Part shown: positions 25,670 to 33,123 of the stretch, piece after piece
How positions within the stretch are numbered: position 1 is the first letter of the stretch
Layout of the letters: every line of letters starts with the position of its first letter
Source of the DNA: VXRJ01 sp964636705
GTDB lineage: Bacteria; Acidobacteriota; Vicinamibacteria; Vicinamibacterales; UBA8438
Length of the DNA: 64,000 nucleotides
Reading direction: 5' to 3'
Assembly (NCBI GenBank): GCA_964636705.1
Contig: CAZWUJ010000019.1
Span: forward strand, 8,033 to 72,032
The notes under the pieces: model-generated
Told to the model about the DNA's origin: nothing
What the model saw: only the letters and a program-made list of their open reading frames with translations
The model's database searches: none
Program-made: the position numbers and the translations under genes

Positions 25670-25924
25670 ATGTTGGGCTGGCTGTTGCGCGGCCTCTTTC
25701 TCGTGCTGATCCTGCGGCTGGTCTGGAAGTTTGTCTCCGGCCTTTTCGCCGGCGCGCGCGGGTCGCAGTCACGCCGGCGTTCCGTAAGGGCCGGATCACT
25801 CGAGCGTGATCCGGTCTGCGGCACCTACGTCGAACCGACGCGTGCCCTTACCGCGCGGATGTCGGGCAAGACGCACTACTTCTGTTCGGAGCAGTGCCTG
25901 CGGGCGTTCAGGAAGACGGCGTAA
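25670..25924 (+). CDS. Small membrane protein with a YHS-like metal-binding domain
   Basis: An 84-residue protein. The N-terminal helix GWLLRGLFLVLILRLVWKF is likely membrane-embedded, followed by a short basic linker. The YHS-like domain has Cys in RDPVCGTYVEP and two Cys in YFCSEQCLRAF. YHS domains are small metal-binding folds found in metal-handling proteins and next to assorted enzymes. The role here is unknown. ATG 25670 has GAGGA a few bases upstream. The TAA overlaps the aldolase ATG by one base (TAATG), so it is coupled to the microcompartment-associated aldolase gene and could be the first gene of that unit. Confidence 0.7.
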   Translation: MLGWLLRGLFLVLILRLVWKFVSGLFAGARGSQSRRRSVRAGSLERDPVCGTYVEPTRALTARMSGKTHYFCSEQCLRAFRKTA

Positions 25925-26826
25925 TGGACCCGATGAAGGAGACCGAAGCGCTGCGCGCCGGCATCGTGGAGGTGGGGCGGCGTCTCCACGAGCGTGCCTA
26001 CGTCGCCTCCAACGATGGCAACATCAGCGTCCGGCTCGACGGCGACCGGGTTCTGACGACCCCGAAAGGCGTCTCGAAGGGCTTCATGACGCCCGACATG
26101 ATGGTCGTGACGGACCTCGACGGGAAGAAGCTTGCGGGTGAGCGCGATCCGTCGTCCGAGCTGTTGATGCACCTGGCCGTCTACCGCCGACGAAGCGATA
26201 TCGGCGCCGTCGTCCACGCGCACCCCCCAGTAGCGACGGGGTTCGCCGTCGCCGGCATACCCCTCGACCGCGCAGTTCTCGCCGAAGTGGTCACGACGCT
26301 CGGCAGCATTCCGATCGCGGACTATGGCACTCCTTCGACGCACGAGCTGGCGGACGCCGTGGAGAGGCACATTGCGGTGCATGATGGCCTGTTGCTTGCC
26401 AACCACGGCGCCATCACGGTGGCGGATCGGCTGATGCCTGCCTACTACAAGATGGAGACGATCGAGCATTTCGCCCGGATCAGCCTGGTGGCGCGCCTGC
26501 TCGGCCGCGAGCGGTTGCTGTCGCGAGAAGAGGTGAACCGGCTGCAGGAGTTGCGCGGCACTTACGGCATCGCAGCGCCGGCGCCCATCTGCCCGGAAGG
26601 GACCGACGGTATTGTTGCGGGCGATGATGCCGCGTGCCAGACGCTGGAAGCGCCTTCGTCGCCAGGACAGCGTCTCGTGGACGATACGCCGGCGCAGCCG
26701 GCCCAGGTCGCCTCGGTCGTAGCCGGCGAAGGCTCCGCCCGGTCGGGCGACGACGCGGAAATTCGGCTAACATACCGCGAACTTGCGACCCTCGTCGAGG
26801 ACGCAATAAGCCGGTTGCAGAAGTAG
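25924..26826 (+). CDS. Class II aldolase with a C-terminal encapsulation-peptide-like tail (BMC-associated)
   Basis: A 300-residue protein. Residues 1-215 form a class II (FucA/AraD-like) aldolase with SNDGNISVRL, and predicted zinc ligands H98 and H100 (VVHAHPP) and H161 (ANHGAI). The probable catalytic glutamate is E79. Such enzymes cleave sugar phosphates such as fuculose-1-phosphate to dihydroxyacetone phosphate and an aldehyde. Residues 222-280 are a Pro/Ala/Gly/Ser-rich linker absent from stand-alone aldolases. Residues 281-299 (RLTYRELATLVEDAISRLQ) predict an amphipathic helix, the usual architecture of encapsulation peptides that target enzymes into bacterial microcompartments. Shell genes follow directly after 30 bases. 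The substrate and the aldehyde-processing partners are not in the window. Confidence 0.85.
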   Translation: MDPMKETEALRAGIVEVGRRLHERAYVASNDGNISVRLDGDRVLTTPKGVSKGFMTPDMMVVTDLDGKKLAGERDPSSELLMHLAVYRRRSDIGAVVHAHPPVATGFAVAGIPLDRAVLAEVVTTLGSIPIADYGTPSTHELADAVERHIAVHDGLLLANHGAITVADRLMPAYYKMETIEHFARISLVARLLGRERLLSREEVNRLQELRGTYGIAAPAPICPEGTDGIVAGDDAACQTLEAPSSPGQRLVDDTPAQPAQVASVVAGEGSARSGDDAEIRLTYRELATLVEDAISRLQK

Positions 26827-26856
26827 GCGACATCGCGCGGGCGCGCGGAGGATTAC

Positions 26857-27141
26857 ATGGGCGAAGCGTTGGGCATGGTCGAAACGAAAGGGCTCGTTGC
26901 GATGATCGAGGCGGCCGATGCGATGGTCAAGGCGGCGAAAGTGACCCTTGTCGGCTGGGAGAAGATTGGCGCCGGCTACGTCACCGCGATCGTGCGGGGC
27001 GACGTGGCCGCGGTCAAGGCCGCGACCGACGCGGGCGCCGCCGCCGCGCGCCGGGTTGGGGAACTGGTCTCGGTCCACGTCATTCCGAGGCCTCACGAGC
27101 ACCTCGAGGAAACGCTCCCGATCGGCAAGGCAGGCCAGTAG
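26857..27141 (+). CDS. Bacterial microcompartment hexameric shell protein (BMC-H)
   Basis: A 94-residue single BMC domain of the PduA/EutM/CcmK type. The pattern EALGMVETKGLVAMIEAADAM is the family N-terminus. VGWEKIGAGYVTAIVRGDVAAV covers the central strand and the pore loop (KIGAG). AAAARRVGELVSVHVIPRPH is the C-terminal strand leading to a short tail. These proteins form hexamers that tile the facets of the protein shell around a metabolic enzyme core and let small metabolites pass through the central pore. A strong GGAGG lies about eight bases before the ATG. It is the only BMC-H gene in the window, and no trimeric (double-domain) shell gene is present. Confidence 0.95.
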   Translation: MGEALGMVETKGLVAMIEAADAMVKAAKVTLVGWEKIGAGYVTAIVRGDVAAVKAATDAGAAAARRVGELVSVHVIPRPHEHLEETLPIGKAGQ

Positions 27142-27150
27142 ACGCAAGCC

Positions 27151-27423
27151 GTGATCCTCGCCAAGGTGGTCGGCACGGTCGTGGCGACGCGCAAGGACGA
27201 GCGCCTCGTCGGCAGCAAGCTGCTCCTCGCGCAGCCGATCGATCCCGACGGCCAGCCGCGCGGCCACCACTTGGTGGCGGTCGACACGGTCGACGCTGGC
27301 GCGGGAGAGACGGTGCTCATCATTACCGGGAGCTCGGCGCGCATGGCGCAGGGATTGCGCGAAGCGCCCGTCGACGCTGCGATCGTCGGCATCGTCGATT
27401 CGGTCGAGTTCTCGCAACACTGA
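27151..27423 (+). CDS. Bacterial microcompartment pentameric vertex protein (EutN/CcmL, BMC-P), copy 1
   Basis: A 90-residue EutN/CcmL/BMV-domain protein. The opening MILAKVVGTVVATRKDERLVG, the LLLAQPIDPDG strand, the HHLVAVDTVDAGAGETVLI core and the PVDAAIVGIVDSVEF end are diagnostic (short parts quoted). Pentamers of this family cap the twelve vertices of microcompartment shells. The gene starts with GTG nine bases after the BMC-H stop. It lies in the aldolase-BMC-H-BMC-P-BMC-P order, so all are probably one transcript. It differs clearly from the next copy, suggesting long-standing paralogues rather than a recent duplication. Confidence 0.94.
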   Translation: MILAKVVGTVVATRKDERLVGSKLLLAQPIDPDGQPRGHHLVAVDTVDAGAGETVLIITGSSARMAQGLREAPVDAAIVGIVDSVEFSQH

Positions 27424-27452
27424 TTGCCCAGGAATCTCGCGAAGTCCGTACC

Positions 27453-27737
27453 ATGCACTTGGCGCGTGTCGTTGGTGACGTGGTGTCCACCCTGAAAGAC
27501 GTTGGCCTTGAAGGACAGAAGCTGCTGCTGGTTCAGCCGGTTACCCCTTCGGACGAACCCGCCGGGGCGCCGATGCTGGCGATAGACGCGGCGCAAGCGG
27601 GCGCGGGAGACCGCGTCCTCGTCGTTCGGGAGGGCCGCGCAGCCATTGCGGCCGTCCGCCGCCATGCCGCCCCGGTCGAAGTGGCGATCGTCGGCGTGGT
27701 CGATTCCGTGCATCTGGCGCCGGCGCCCGAACAATGA
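27453..27737 (+). CDS. Bacterial microcompartment pentameric vertex protein (EutN/CcmL, BMC-P), copy 2
   Basis: A 94-residue second EutN/CcmL protein. It shares the scheme MHLARVVGDVVSTLKD, KLLLVQPVTPSDEP, MLAIDAAQAGAGDRVLVV and VEVAIVGVVDSVHL with copy 1 but differs at many positions. ATG 27453 is chosen because the domain begins there, and the open frame running in from 26634 only shadows the aldolase and first shell genes. Multiple BMC-P paralogues are known in several microcompartment types, where they may occupy different vertices. It overlaps the small cysteine-rich gene by four bases (ATGA), tying that gene to the shell operon. Confidence 0.93.
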   Translation: MHLARVVGDVVSTLKDVGLEGQKLLLVQPVTPSDEPAGAPMLAIDAAQAGAGDRVLVVREGRAAIAAVRRHAAPVEVAIVGVVDSVHLAPAPEQ

Positions 27738-27988
27738 CCGATTCCCCTCTGCGGTCTGCCATCGATGCGTCGATCCGCGCACATCTGGCGCGGCGCGGGG
27801 ACGCGCCACCATCCTCAGCCGGTGCGGGCGCGACCGGCCCGCCGCCATTGCCGTCCCCTGCTCGGGACGCGAGCCACGCGCGGTTCGGCAGCAGCCGCCT
27901 TGCCGGGGACCCGCCAGCCGGGCGCTGCGTCATCGAGCCGTCGGTCGAGTGCGTGCATTGCGATTACTGCCGGTCGCAGGGCTATTGA
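27734..27988 (+). CDS. Small cysteine-rich protein linked to the microcompartment operon
   Basis: An 84-residue protein of no family I can name with certainty. Residues 4-21 (SPLRSAIDASIRAHLARR) predict an amphipathic helix. A long Pro/Ala/Gly/Ser linker (about 24-62) follows. The C-terminus holds C65, C73, C76 and C79 in RCVIEPSVECVHCDYCRSQ, a spacing fit for a metal or iron-sulfur site. Helix plus disordered linker is the layout of microcompartment cargo targeting, here at the N-terminus. The ATGA overlap with the second BMC-P gene supports a shared function. It could be a redox or metal cargo or a scaffold. This is inference from layout. Confidence 0.7.
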   Translation: MTDSPLRSAIDASIRAHLARRGDAPPSSAGAGATGPPPLPSPARDASHARFGSSRLAGDPPAGRCVIEPSVECVHCDYCRSQGY

Positions 27989-28045
27989 TCGCCGGCCTCC
28001 TTGATGCCGTCCCGGTTTGCGTCTCCCCGCAGCATCGGCGTTACG

Positions 28046-28687
28046 ATGCGCCGGATTGGCGGGGCGATTGAGCAGATGGATCTTCCCGCGATCGAGAAGG
28101 TGGCCCACGAGCAACAGGGGGATCCCTTCCAGGTGCTGATCGCCACAATGCTGTCGGCGCAGACGAAGGACGCGGTCACGCACGAGGCGTCGACGCGCCT
28201 GTTCCGGCAGGCGTCGACTCCGCGCTCGATCGCGCGGCTGAGCACCGCGGCGATCGAGCGGCTGATCTACCCGGTCAGCTTCTATCGGAACAAGGCGCGC
28301 CACGTCAGGGACGCGTGCCGGCGGCTCGTCGACGACTACGGTGGGCAGGTGCCGACTACCATGCGGGAGTTGCTCACGCTTCCCGGCGTCGGCCGGAAGA
28401 CTGCCAACCTGACGCTGATCGTGGCGCATCGGAGCGCGCGGAATATCTGCGTCGACACGCACGTTCACCGCATTGCCAATCGCCTGGGCTGGGTAGCGAC
28501 ACGCACCCCGGAGAAGACGGAGATGGCGCTCTACGAAGCCGCTCCCCGCCGCTGGTGGGCGTCGATCAATCTCTATCTCGTCACTTGGGGACAGAATGTC
28601 TGCCGGCCCGTGTACCCCCTGTGCAACGACTGCGTGGTCGCGGAGCGCTGCCCCCGGATAGGGGTGTCCCGGATCGGCCGGTCCTGA
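28046..28687 (+). CDS. nth: Endonuclease III (HhH-GPD DNA glycosylase/AP lyase)
   Basis: A 213-residue base-excision repair enzyme. LIATMLSAQTKD is followed by the helix-hairpin-helix LLTLPGVGRKTANL with catalytic K118 and by VDTHVHRIANRLG with catalytic D137. The C-terminal 4Fe-4S cluster motif is C-x6-C-x2-C-x5-C in CRPVYPLCNDCVVAERC. Nth removes oxidised pyrimidines and cuts the abasic site. The start is uncertain: ATG 28046 gives a normal N-terminus, while ATG 28004 or TTG 28001 would add about 14 residues. Neither has a good ribosome-binding site. queE begins nine bases after the stop. The gene lies 57 bases after the microcompartment operon, and a shared transcript is possible. Confidence 0.92.
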   Translation: MRRIGGAIEQMDLPAIEKVAHEQQGDPFQVLIATMLSAQTKDAVTHEASTRLFRQASTPRSIARLSTAAIERLIYPVSFYRNKARHVRDACRRLVDDYGGQVPTTMRELLTLPGVGRKTANLTLIVAHRSARNICVDTHVHRIANRLGWVATRTPEKTEMALYEAAPRRWWASINLYLVTWGQNVCRPVYPLCNDCVVAERCPRIGVSRIGRS

Positions 28688-28695
28688 GGTGAGAC

Positions 28696-29337
28696 ATGCT
28701 GAAGGTCAACGAGATCTTCCATTCGATTCAGGGCGAGTCGAGCTACGTGGGGAAGCCATGCGTTTTCGTTCGGCTGACCGGTTGCGACCTGCGCTGCCGG
28801 TGGTGCGACACGGCATATGCCTTCACGGAGGGCACGCCGGCGTCGGTGGACGATGTCGTGGAACGTGTCGAAGCGTATGACTGTCCGCTGGTCGAGATCA
28901 CGGGAGGCGAGCCGCTGCTGCAAGGGGACGTGTACCCCCTGATGCGGCGGTTACTGGGTAGCGGCCGGACGGTGCTGCTCGAGACCGGCGGGCACATCGA
29001 CATCTCGGCGGTGCCGCGCGATGTCGTCAAGGTGGTCGACGTCAAGTGTCCCGGCAGCGGAGAAGCCGAGCGGAACGACTGGGGCAACCTGGAGCGTCTT
29101 GCCGCGCACGACGAAGTGAAATTCGTCATCGCCGACCGGGCCGATTACGAGTTTGCGCGGGGCGTCGTCCGGGCGCAACAACTCGACCGGCGCTGTGGCG
29201 CGGTGCTCTTCTCGCCGGTCCACGGCGAATTGGATCCTGCCCGGCTCGCCGCCTGGGTGCTCGAAGATCGCGTGCCGGCGCGTGTGCAGGTGCAGTTGCA
29301 CAAGTACCTGTGGGGCGCGGAGACTCGCGGTGTCTGA
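28696..29337 (+). CDS. queE: 7-carboxy-7-deazaguanine synthase QueE
   Basis: A 213-residue radical-SAM enzyme. The opening LKVNEIFHSIQGESSYVGKP is typical of QueE. The cluster motif is C30-x3-C34-x2-C37 in TGCDLRCRWCDTAYAF. ITGGEPLLQ and LLETGGHIDIS follow. QueE converts 6-carboxy-tetrahydropterin to 7-carboxy-7-deazaguanine on the way to queuosine. It overlaps queC by eight bases, and QueC uses its product. The order queE-queC on one strand implies co-regulation. queD and queF are not in this window, and queA is about 11 kb upstream. GAGGTGAG precedes the ATG. Confidence 0.94.
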   Translation: MLKVNEIFHSIQGESSYVGKPCVFVRLTGCDLRCRWCDTAYAFTEGTPASVDDVVERVEAYDCPLVEITGGEPLLQGDVYPLMRRLLGSGRTVLLETGGHIDISAVPRDVVKVVDVKCPGSGEAERNDWGNLERLAAHDEVKFVIADRADYEFARGVVRAQQLDRRCGAVLFSPVHGELDPARLAAWVLEDRVPARVQVQLHKYLWGAETRGV

Positions 29338-30022
29338 TTCCGCGGGCCGTCAGGCGGTCATTCTCCTGAGTGGCGGCCTCGACTCGTACACCGCGGGAGC
29401 GCTCGCGAAAGCGGACGGCTTCGCCCTCCATGCGCTCACGGTCCGTTACGGCCAGGTGCATGCGCAGGAAATCGACGCGTCGCGTCGCGTCGCCGCGGCG
29501 CTGGGTGTCAGCGCGCACCGCGAGCTGCCGGTCGGTCTCGCCGCGTTGGGAGGATCGGCGCTGACCGGCGCCGGGGAGGTGCCCAAGGATCGGCCGCTCG
29601 AAGACGCCGCGATACCTCCGACGTACGTGCCGGCGCGCAACACGGTGATGCTGTCCCTCGCACTGGCCTGGGCGGAGGTGCTCGGCGCGACCGACCTCGT
29701 GATTGGCGTCAACGCGCTCGACTATTCCGGTTATCCCGACTGCCGTCCCGAGTACATCCGGGCGTTCGAGCAACTTGCCGCACTCGCTACGAAGGCGGGG
29801 GTCGAGGGGGCGCGATTCCATGTGCATGCGCCGCTGATCACTATGTCGAAGGCCGAGATCATCCGTCGCGGCATGGCGCTGGGACTCGACTACGGCCTGA
29901 CGCACAGTTGCTACGACCCGGCGCCCGGCGGCCGGCCGTGTCGGCGGTGCGACAGTTGCCGCCTGCGTGCGCGGGGTTTTGCCGAGGCTGGTATCCCGGA
30001 TCCGATCGCGGCGTCAGCGTGA
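29330..30022 (+). CDS. queC: 7-cyano-7-deazaguanine synthase QueC
   Basis: A 230-residue ATP-dependent nitrile synthetase. The PP-loop motif is LLSGGLDSYTAGAL. YVPARNTVMLSLALAWAE and IGVNALDYSGYPDCRPEY are QueC signatures. The zinc site has four cysteines in THSCYDPAPGGRPCRRCDSC. QueC turns 7-carboxy-7-deazaguanine into preQ0. The GTG at 29330 is the start, overlapping the queE stop region by eight bases. A longer in-frame stretch upstream runs through queE and is not used. The gene ends 48 bases from the convergent PBP4-like gene. No clear terminator lies between. Confidence 0.94.
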   Translation: MSDSAGRQAVILLSGGLDSYTAGALAKADGFALHALTVRYGQVHAQEIDASRRVAAALGVSAHRELPVGLAALGGSALTGAGEVPKDRPLEDAAIPPTYVPARNTVMLSLALAWAEVLGATDLVIGVNALDYSGYPDCRPEYIRAFEQLAALATKAGVEGARFHVHAPLITMSKAEIIRRGMALGLDYGLTHSCYDPAPGGRPCRRCDSCRLRARGFAEAGIPDPIAASA

Positions 30023-30069
30023 CCGGCACTCGACCGCCTTTGCCGGCCCGATGGGCGGCCCGTTCTGGT

Positions 30070-31680
30070 TCAGGGCCGGACTTGCGCGGCGATCGCGACG
30101 ACCGCCTCGTCGACGGCCCGTGTCACCGCCTGGGACGGCACGGTGTAGTTGTTGGCGAGGATCGCGAACGCGATTGGTTCGCCAATGACCGGGGCGACAT
30201 AGCCCGCCAGCGCGCGGACGCGTGTCATCGATCCGGTCTTCGCCCGAACCACGCCTTCCGCCGCGCTGCCGACCATCCGGTTGCGCAACGTGCCGTCCCG
30301 GCCCGCTACCGGTAGCGTGCTGACGAAACGTTCGCCGTGGCCCGGGTCGCGCCATACGCGTTCCAGTACGTCGACCAGCCCGGCGGCACTCAGCGCGTTG
30401 TAGCGGGATAGCCCTGACCCATCCGCGATGATCGCCTGCGATCCGTCCACACCCCATTCCAGAAGCACTGCCGCCGTTGCGGCGGGCCCCGCCTCGCCGC
30501 CGTCTCCGGCGACCGCGCCCAGGTGCTGCAGCAGCGACTCGGCGTAGAGGTTCTGGCTCCGCTTCATCAACGGCACCGCAATCGCCGACAGCGGCTCCGA
30601 TTCATGGCGGATGAGCGGCCGCAGCCGTTGCCTCAGGGTCCGCTTCACCGCGGGATCGAACTGATCGATGTCGATGGCCTCGCCCTCCACCTCCACGCCG
30701 GCCCGTTCGAAGGCGGACCGGAGGCCCTGCACGAAGAAGAGGGTCGGATTGGATACCGCTCCGGTCCGGACGACGGCCGGCGCGCCGACCGGAATCTCCC
30801 CGGCGACGATCAGAGCCCCGCCATCCGGCCGCCGACTCAGCCGAATGGCGGACTCGCCTCCTGACGCTCGCGTCACCGTCTCGTTGATCAGGGTGACGCC
30901 ACCTGCCACACCGGGGGTCACGCTCGGCGCACGGATGTCGATGCGGGCCGGACTGCCGGGGGTGTCGGCCGGTGAGACGGCCAGTTGCACGACGTTCTCG
31001 TGCTGTTGCAGCGCGCCGGCCGGCGCCGAGAACGCAAGGGCCAGATCGTCCCACGCCCAACCGGCGCCCAGACCGGGCGCTTCCTGGCCGCCGCGTCCGG
31101 TGTCGAACCAGTCGTCGTCACCGACGATTCGTCCGGCAATCCGGGTGATTCCCCGTGCGCGCAGTTCTGCCGCCCAGTGGGCGAACAGATCCTCCCTGCC
31201 GGGAGCGTTGATGGTGGGATCGCCCGTGCCACGCACCACGAGGTCCCCCTCGATCATGCCGCTACGGATCTCACCGGCCGCCGACAATGTTGTTTCGAAG
31301 CGGTGATCCCACCCGAGTCGCTCGGCGGCGGCGGCAACGGTTACCACCTTCATGGTCGAGGCGGGCGTCAGGAGCAGATGCCGATTGCGCGCGTAGAGCG
31401 TATCGTGGGGTAACTGGAGACCTTCGCTTCGGAGCACGCGCACTTCCACGCTCCAGACCACCGGGCCCAGGGCGGTGTCACCGAAGATCGCATCGAGGGT
31501 CGAACCGAGCCGCGGGTCGGAGCCTGCATCCTCGGCGCTTGCGGGCGCCGCGCCGCCCGGGACGTCGACGGCGCCGGGAAGGGTAACGGTCTCCGGTGGC
31601 CGGCGAACTATGCAGCCCGTTAGCAGCAGCGCGACCACCACCAGGACGCCGGCGAGCCGAAGCCGAATGACCTCGGGCAC
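30070..31680 (-). CDS. D-alanyl-D-alanine carboxypeptidase/endopeptidase, PBP4-like lipoprotein (peptidase S13)
   Basis: A 536-residue DacB/PBP4-type enzyme. The three penicillin-binding motifs are present: SxxK in TPASTMKVV, SxN in KRSQNLYAESLLQHLG, and KTG in VRAKTGSMTRV. An inserted domain lies between the first two, as expected for class S13. The N-terminus has a lipobox (VALLLTGC, lipidation at C23), so it should be tethered to a membrane rather than free in the periplasm. The family trims and cross-link-cleaves peptidoglycan. It is last in a minus-strand run after the DUF4340 gene, with six bases between them. The start codon is GTG. Confidence 0.88.
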   Translation of the reverse strand: MPEVIRLRLAGVLVVVALLLTGCIVRRPPETVTLPGAVDVPGGAAPASAEDAGSDPRLGSTLDAIFGDTALGPVVWSVEVRVLRSEGLQLPHDTLYARNRHLLLTPASTMKVVTVAAAAERLGWDHRFETTLSAAGEIRSGMIEGDLVVRGTGDPTINAPGREDLFAHWAAELRARGITRIAGRIVGDDDWFDTGRGGQEAPGLGAGWAWDDLALAFSAPAGALQQHENVVQLAVSPADTPGSPARIDIRAPSVTPGVAGGVTLINETVTRASGGESAIRLSRRPDGGALIVAGEIPVGAPAVVRTGAVSNPTLFFVQGLRSAFERAGVEVEGEAIDIDQFDPAVKRTLRQRLRPLIRHESEPLSAIAVPLMKRSQNLYAESLLQHLGAVAGDGGEAGPAATAAVLLEWGVDGSQAIIADGSGLSRYNALSAAGLVDVLERVWRDPGHGERFVSTLPVAGRDGTLRNRMVGSAAEGVVRAKTGSMTRVRALAGYVAPVIGEPIAFAILANNYTVPSQAVTRAVDEAVVAIAAQVRP

Positions 31681-31686
31681 GACCGC

Positions 31687-33105
31687 TCACTCCGCCGGTG
31701 CGTTCGGATCGAGCGCGTCGAGGGCTTCCAGGGCGGTGTCCACGGCCGCGCCGTCGAGCACCGCGGCGCCCGGTTCGTCGCCGTGCGCGCCATGCGCGGC
31801 GTCGTTGGTCCGGTGGATGAGCGCGACTTCGATCTCTCCGTCACCGAACGTGGCGGTGACACGCAACGTGGGGGCATCGAGGCCGAGGCCGTCACGTGTC
31901 GCGGTGAAGCCATCCGCCGAAAGGTTCGAGAGTCCGCGAAGCAGCGCGTCCATCTCCGCCCGCCCGACCTCTGCGGGGGACGGCTCAACTCGCCTCCAGA
32001 CGTCGTTGGCGGTCGACACCAGCGGTGCGTCCGCACTGTCGTCGCCGTCCGGCGGAATGTCCTTCTCGAATCGGAGTGTCCGGCCGTCACGTTCGATAAC
32101 CAGCTCCGTTGCGTTGAACGGCCGGAAGTCGAACAGATCGGTCTGCCGATAGGTTTCGGGGCCGCGCAGGAGCTCGTCCACCATCGCGGCGTCGACCGTG
32201 AAGACGAGGGGGCGCGAGGCGTCACGCGCCCAGACCGTCATTTCCGGGGTCTCGTCGCCGATCAGCAGCGTGTGCGTCTCGCCCGCCACCGCGATCGCGA
32301 CGGTTGCGCGGGGCGTCTCCAGACCGTACTCCGCGAGCGCGTCCGTTTCCGCCGTTTCCTCGACGATGGTCAGCATTTCCGCCGATCCGACTCGTCCGAC
32401 GAGTGCTTCCACCGGACCGAAGTCGGCGCGGACATCCAGCGGCTCCGCGATCCGCCAGTCTCCGTCCGCCTTCATGAAGCGCAGCGACCCTTCGACCTGG
32501 CCGTCGGCCGGTGCGCCGGTGTGTTCTATGGTGAGCGACGTCGTATCGGGGCCGGGGAACTCCAGCACCGACCGGTCACGTAGGTCGAACGTGTTCAGAT
32601 TGAGCGTGGAGTCCAGGAAGCCGGGAATCAGCAGCAGACGGCCGTCACCGATCGTGGCGTACCGTTCGCCGCCAGTCGGCGTCTCGTCCCCCACTGCCAC
32701 GGTGCGCGGCGGTTCGCCCGACGCCGCGAAAGTCACGCTGAACGCCGGCGGCGCGAGCCCGAAAGGAGAGAGGTCCGTTACGGTTTCCTGCACGACGCGC
32801 CGGATCTCCAGGCTCGCGACGCCGTTCGCGATCGCCGATGCCGCATTGTCGTCGGCTGGCGCATCGATCGGCGAGGTCACCGTCCATTCGTTTTCACCAA
32901 CGCCGGCGCGTGACAGCTCGGTCACGTCACCGTTATCGGCGGAGACGGTGAGTGCGGTGATGGTGTCGGCCTCCAGATCACCGAATGCCGGTTCGGATGC
33001 GTCCGCTTCCGAGGTAGGAGGCCGCTCGCGCTCGACGAACCAGGCGTAGCCGCCGATGGCGAGAAACGCCACCAGAAGCACCAACGTGGACCGGACGCCT
33101 CGCAT
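31687..33105 (-). CDS. DUF4340 domain-containing membrane-anchored protein
   Basis: A 472-residue protein with one N-terminal membrane anchor (STLVLLVAFLAIGGYAWFV) and a large external part. Two related DUF4340 segments are visible (for example WTVTSPIDAPADDNAASAIAN and WRIAEPLDVRADFGPVEALVG), both with the pattern W-x-hydrophobic-x-x-P followed by a helix. DUF4340 genes commonly stand next to GldG/ABC-2 type systems, as here, and are thought to be accessory subunits. The biochemical role is unknown. It lies 18 bases after the GldG-like gene on the minus strand. An acidic stretch follows the anchor. Confidence 0.82.
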   Translation of the reverse strand: MRGVRSTLVLLVAFLAIGGYAWFVERERPPTSEADASEPAFGDLEADTITALTVSADNGDVTELSRAGVGENEWTVTSPIDAPADDNAASAIANGVASLEIRRVVQETVTDLSPFGLAPPAFSVTFAASGEPPRTVAVGDETPTGGERYATIGDGRLLLIPGFLDSTLNLNTFDLRDRSVLEFPGPDTTSLTIEHTGAPADGQVEGSLRFMKADGDWRIAEPLDVRADFGPVEALVGRVGSAEMLTIVEETAETDALAEYGLETPRATVAIAVAGETHTLLIGDETPEMTVWARDASRPLVFTVDAAMVDELLRGPETYRQTDLFDFRPFNATELVIERDGRTLRFEKDIPPDGDDSADAPLVSTANDVWRRVEPSPAEVGRAEMDALLRGLSNLSADGFTATRDGLGLDAPTLRVTATFGDGEIEVALIHRTNDAAHGAHGDEPGAAVLDGAAVDTALEALDALDPNAPAE

Positions 33106-33123
33106 CGCCCTTCTCGCTTCCCG

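Noticed and set aside
26634..27737. A 367-codon plus-strand frame ending in the second vertex protein
   Set aside because: The part before ATG 27453 is antisense-like Arg/Gly shadow of the aldolase tail and the first two shell genes.
28628..28700. A possible preQ1 riboswitch before queE
   Set aside because: The gap between nth and queE is only eight bases, and no pseudoknot-like C-rich/A-rich pattern was found.
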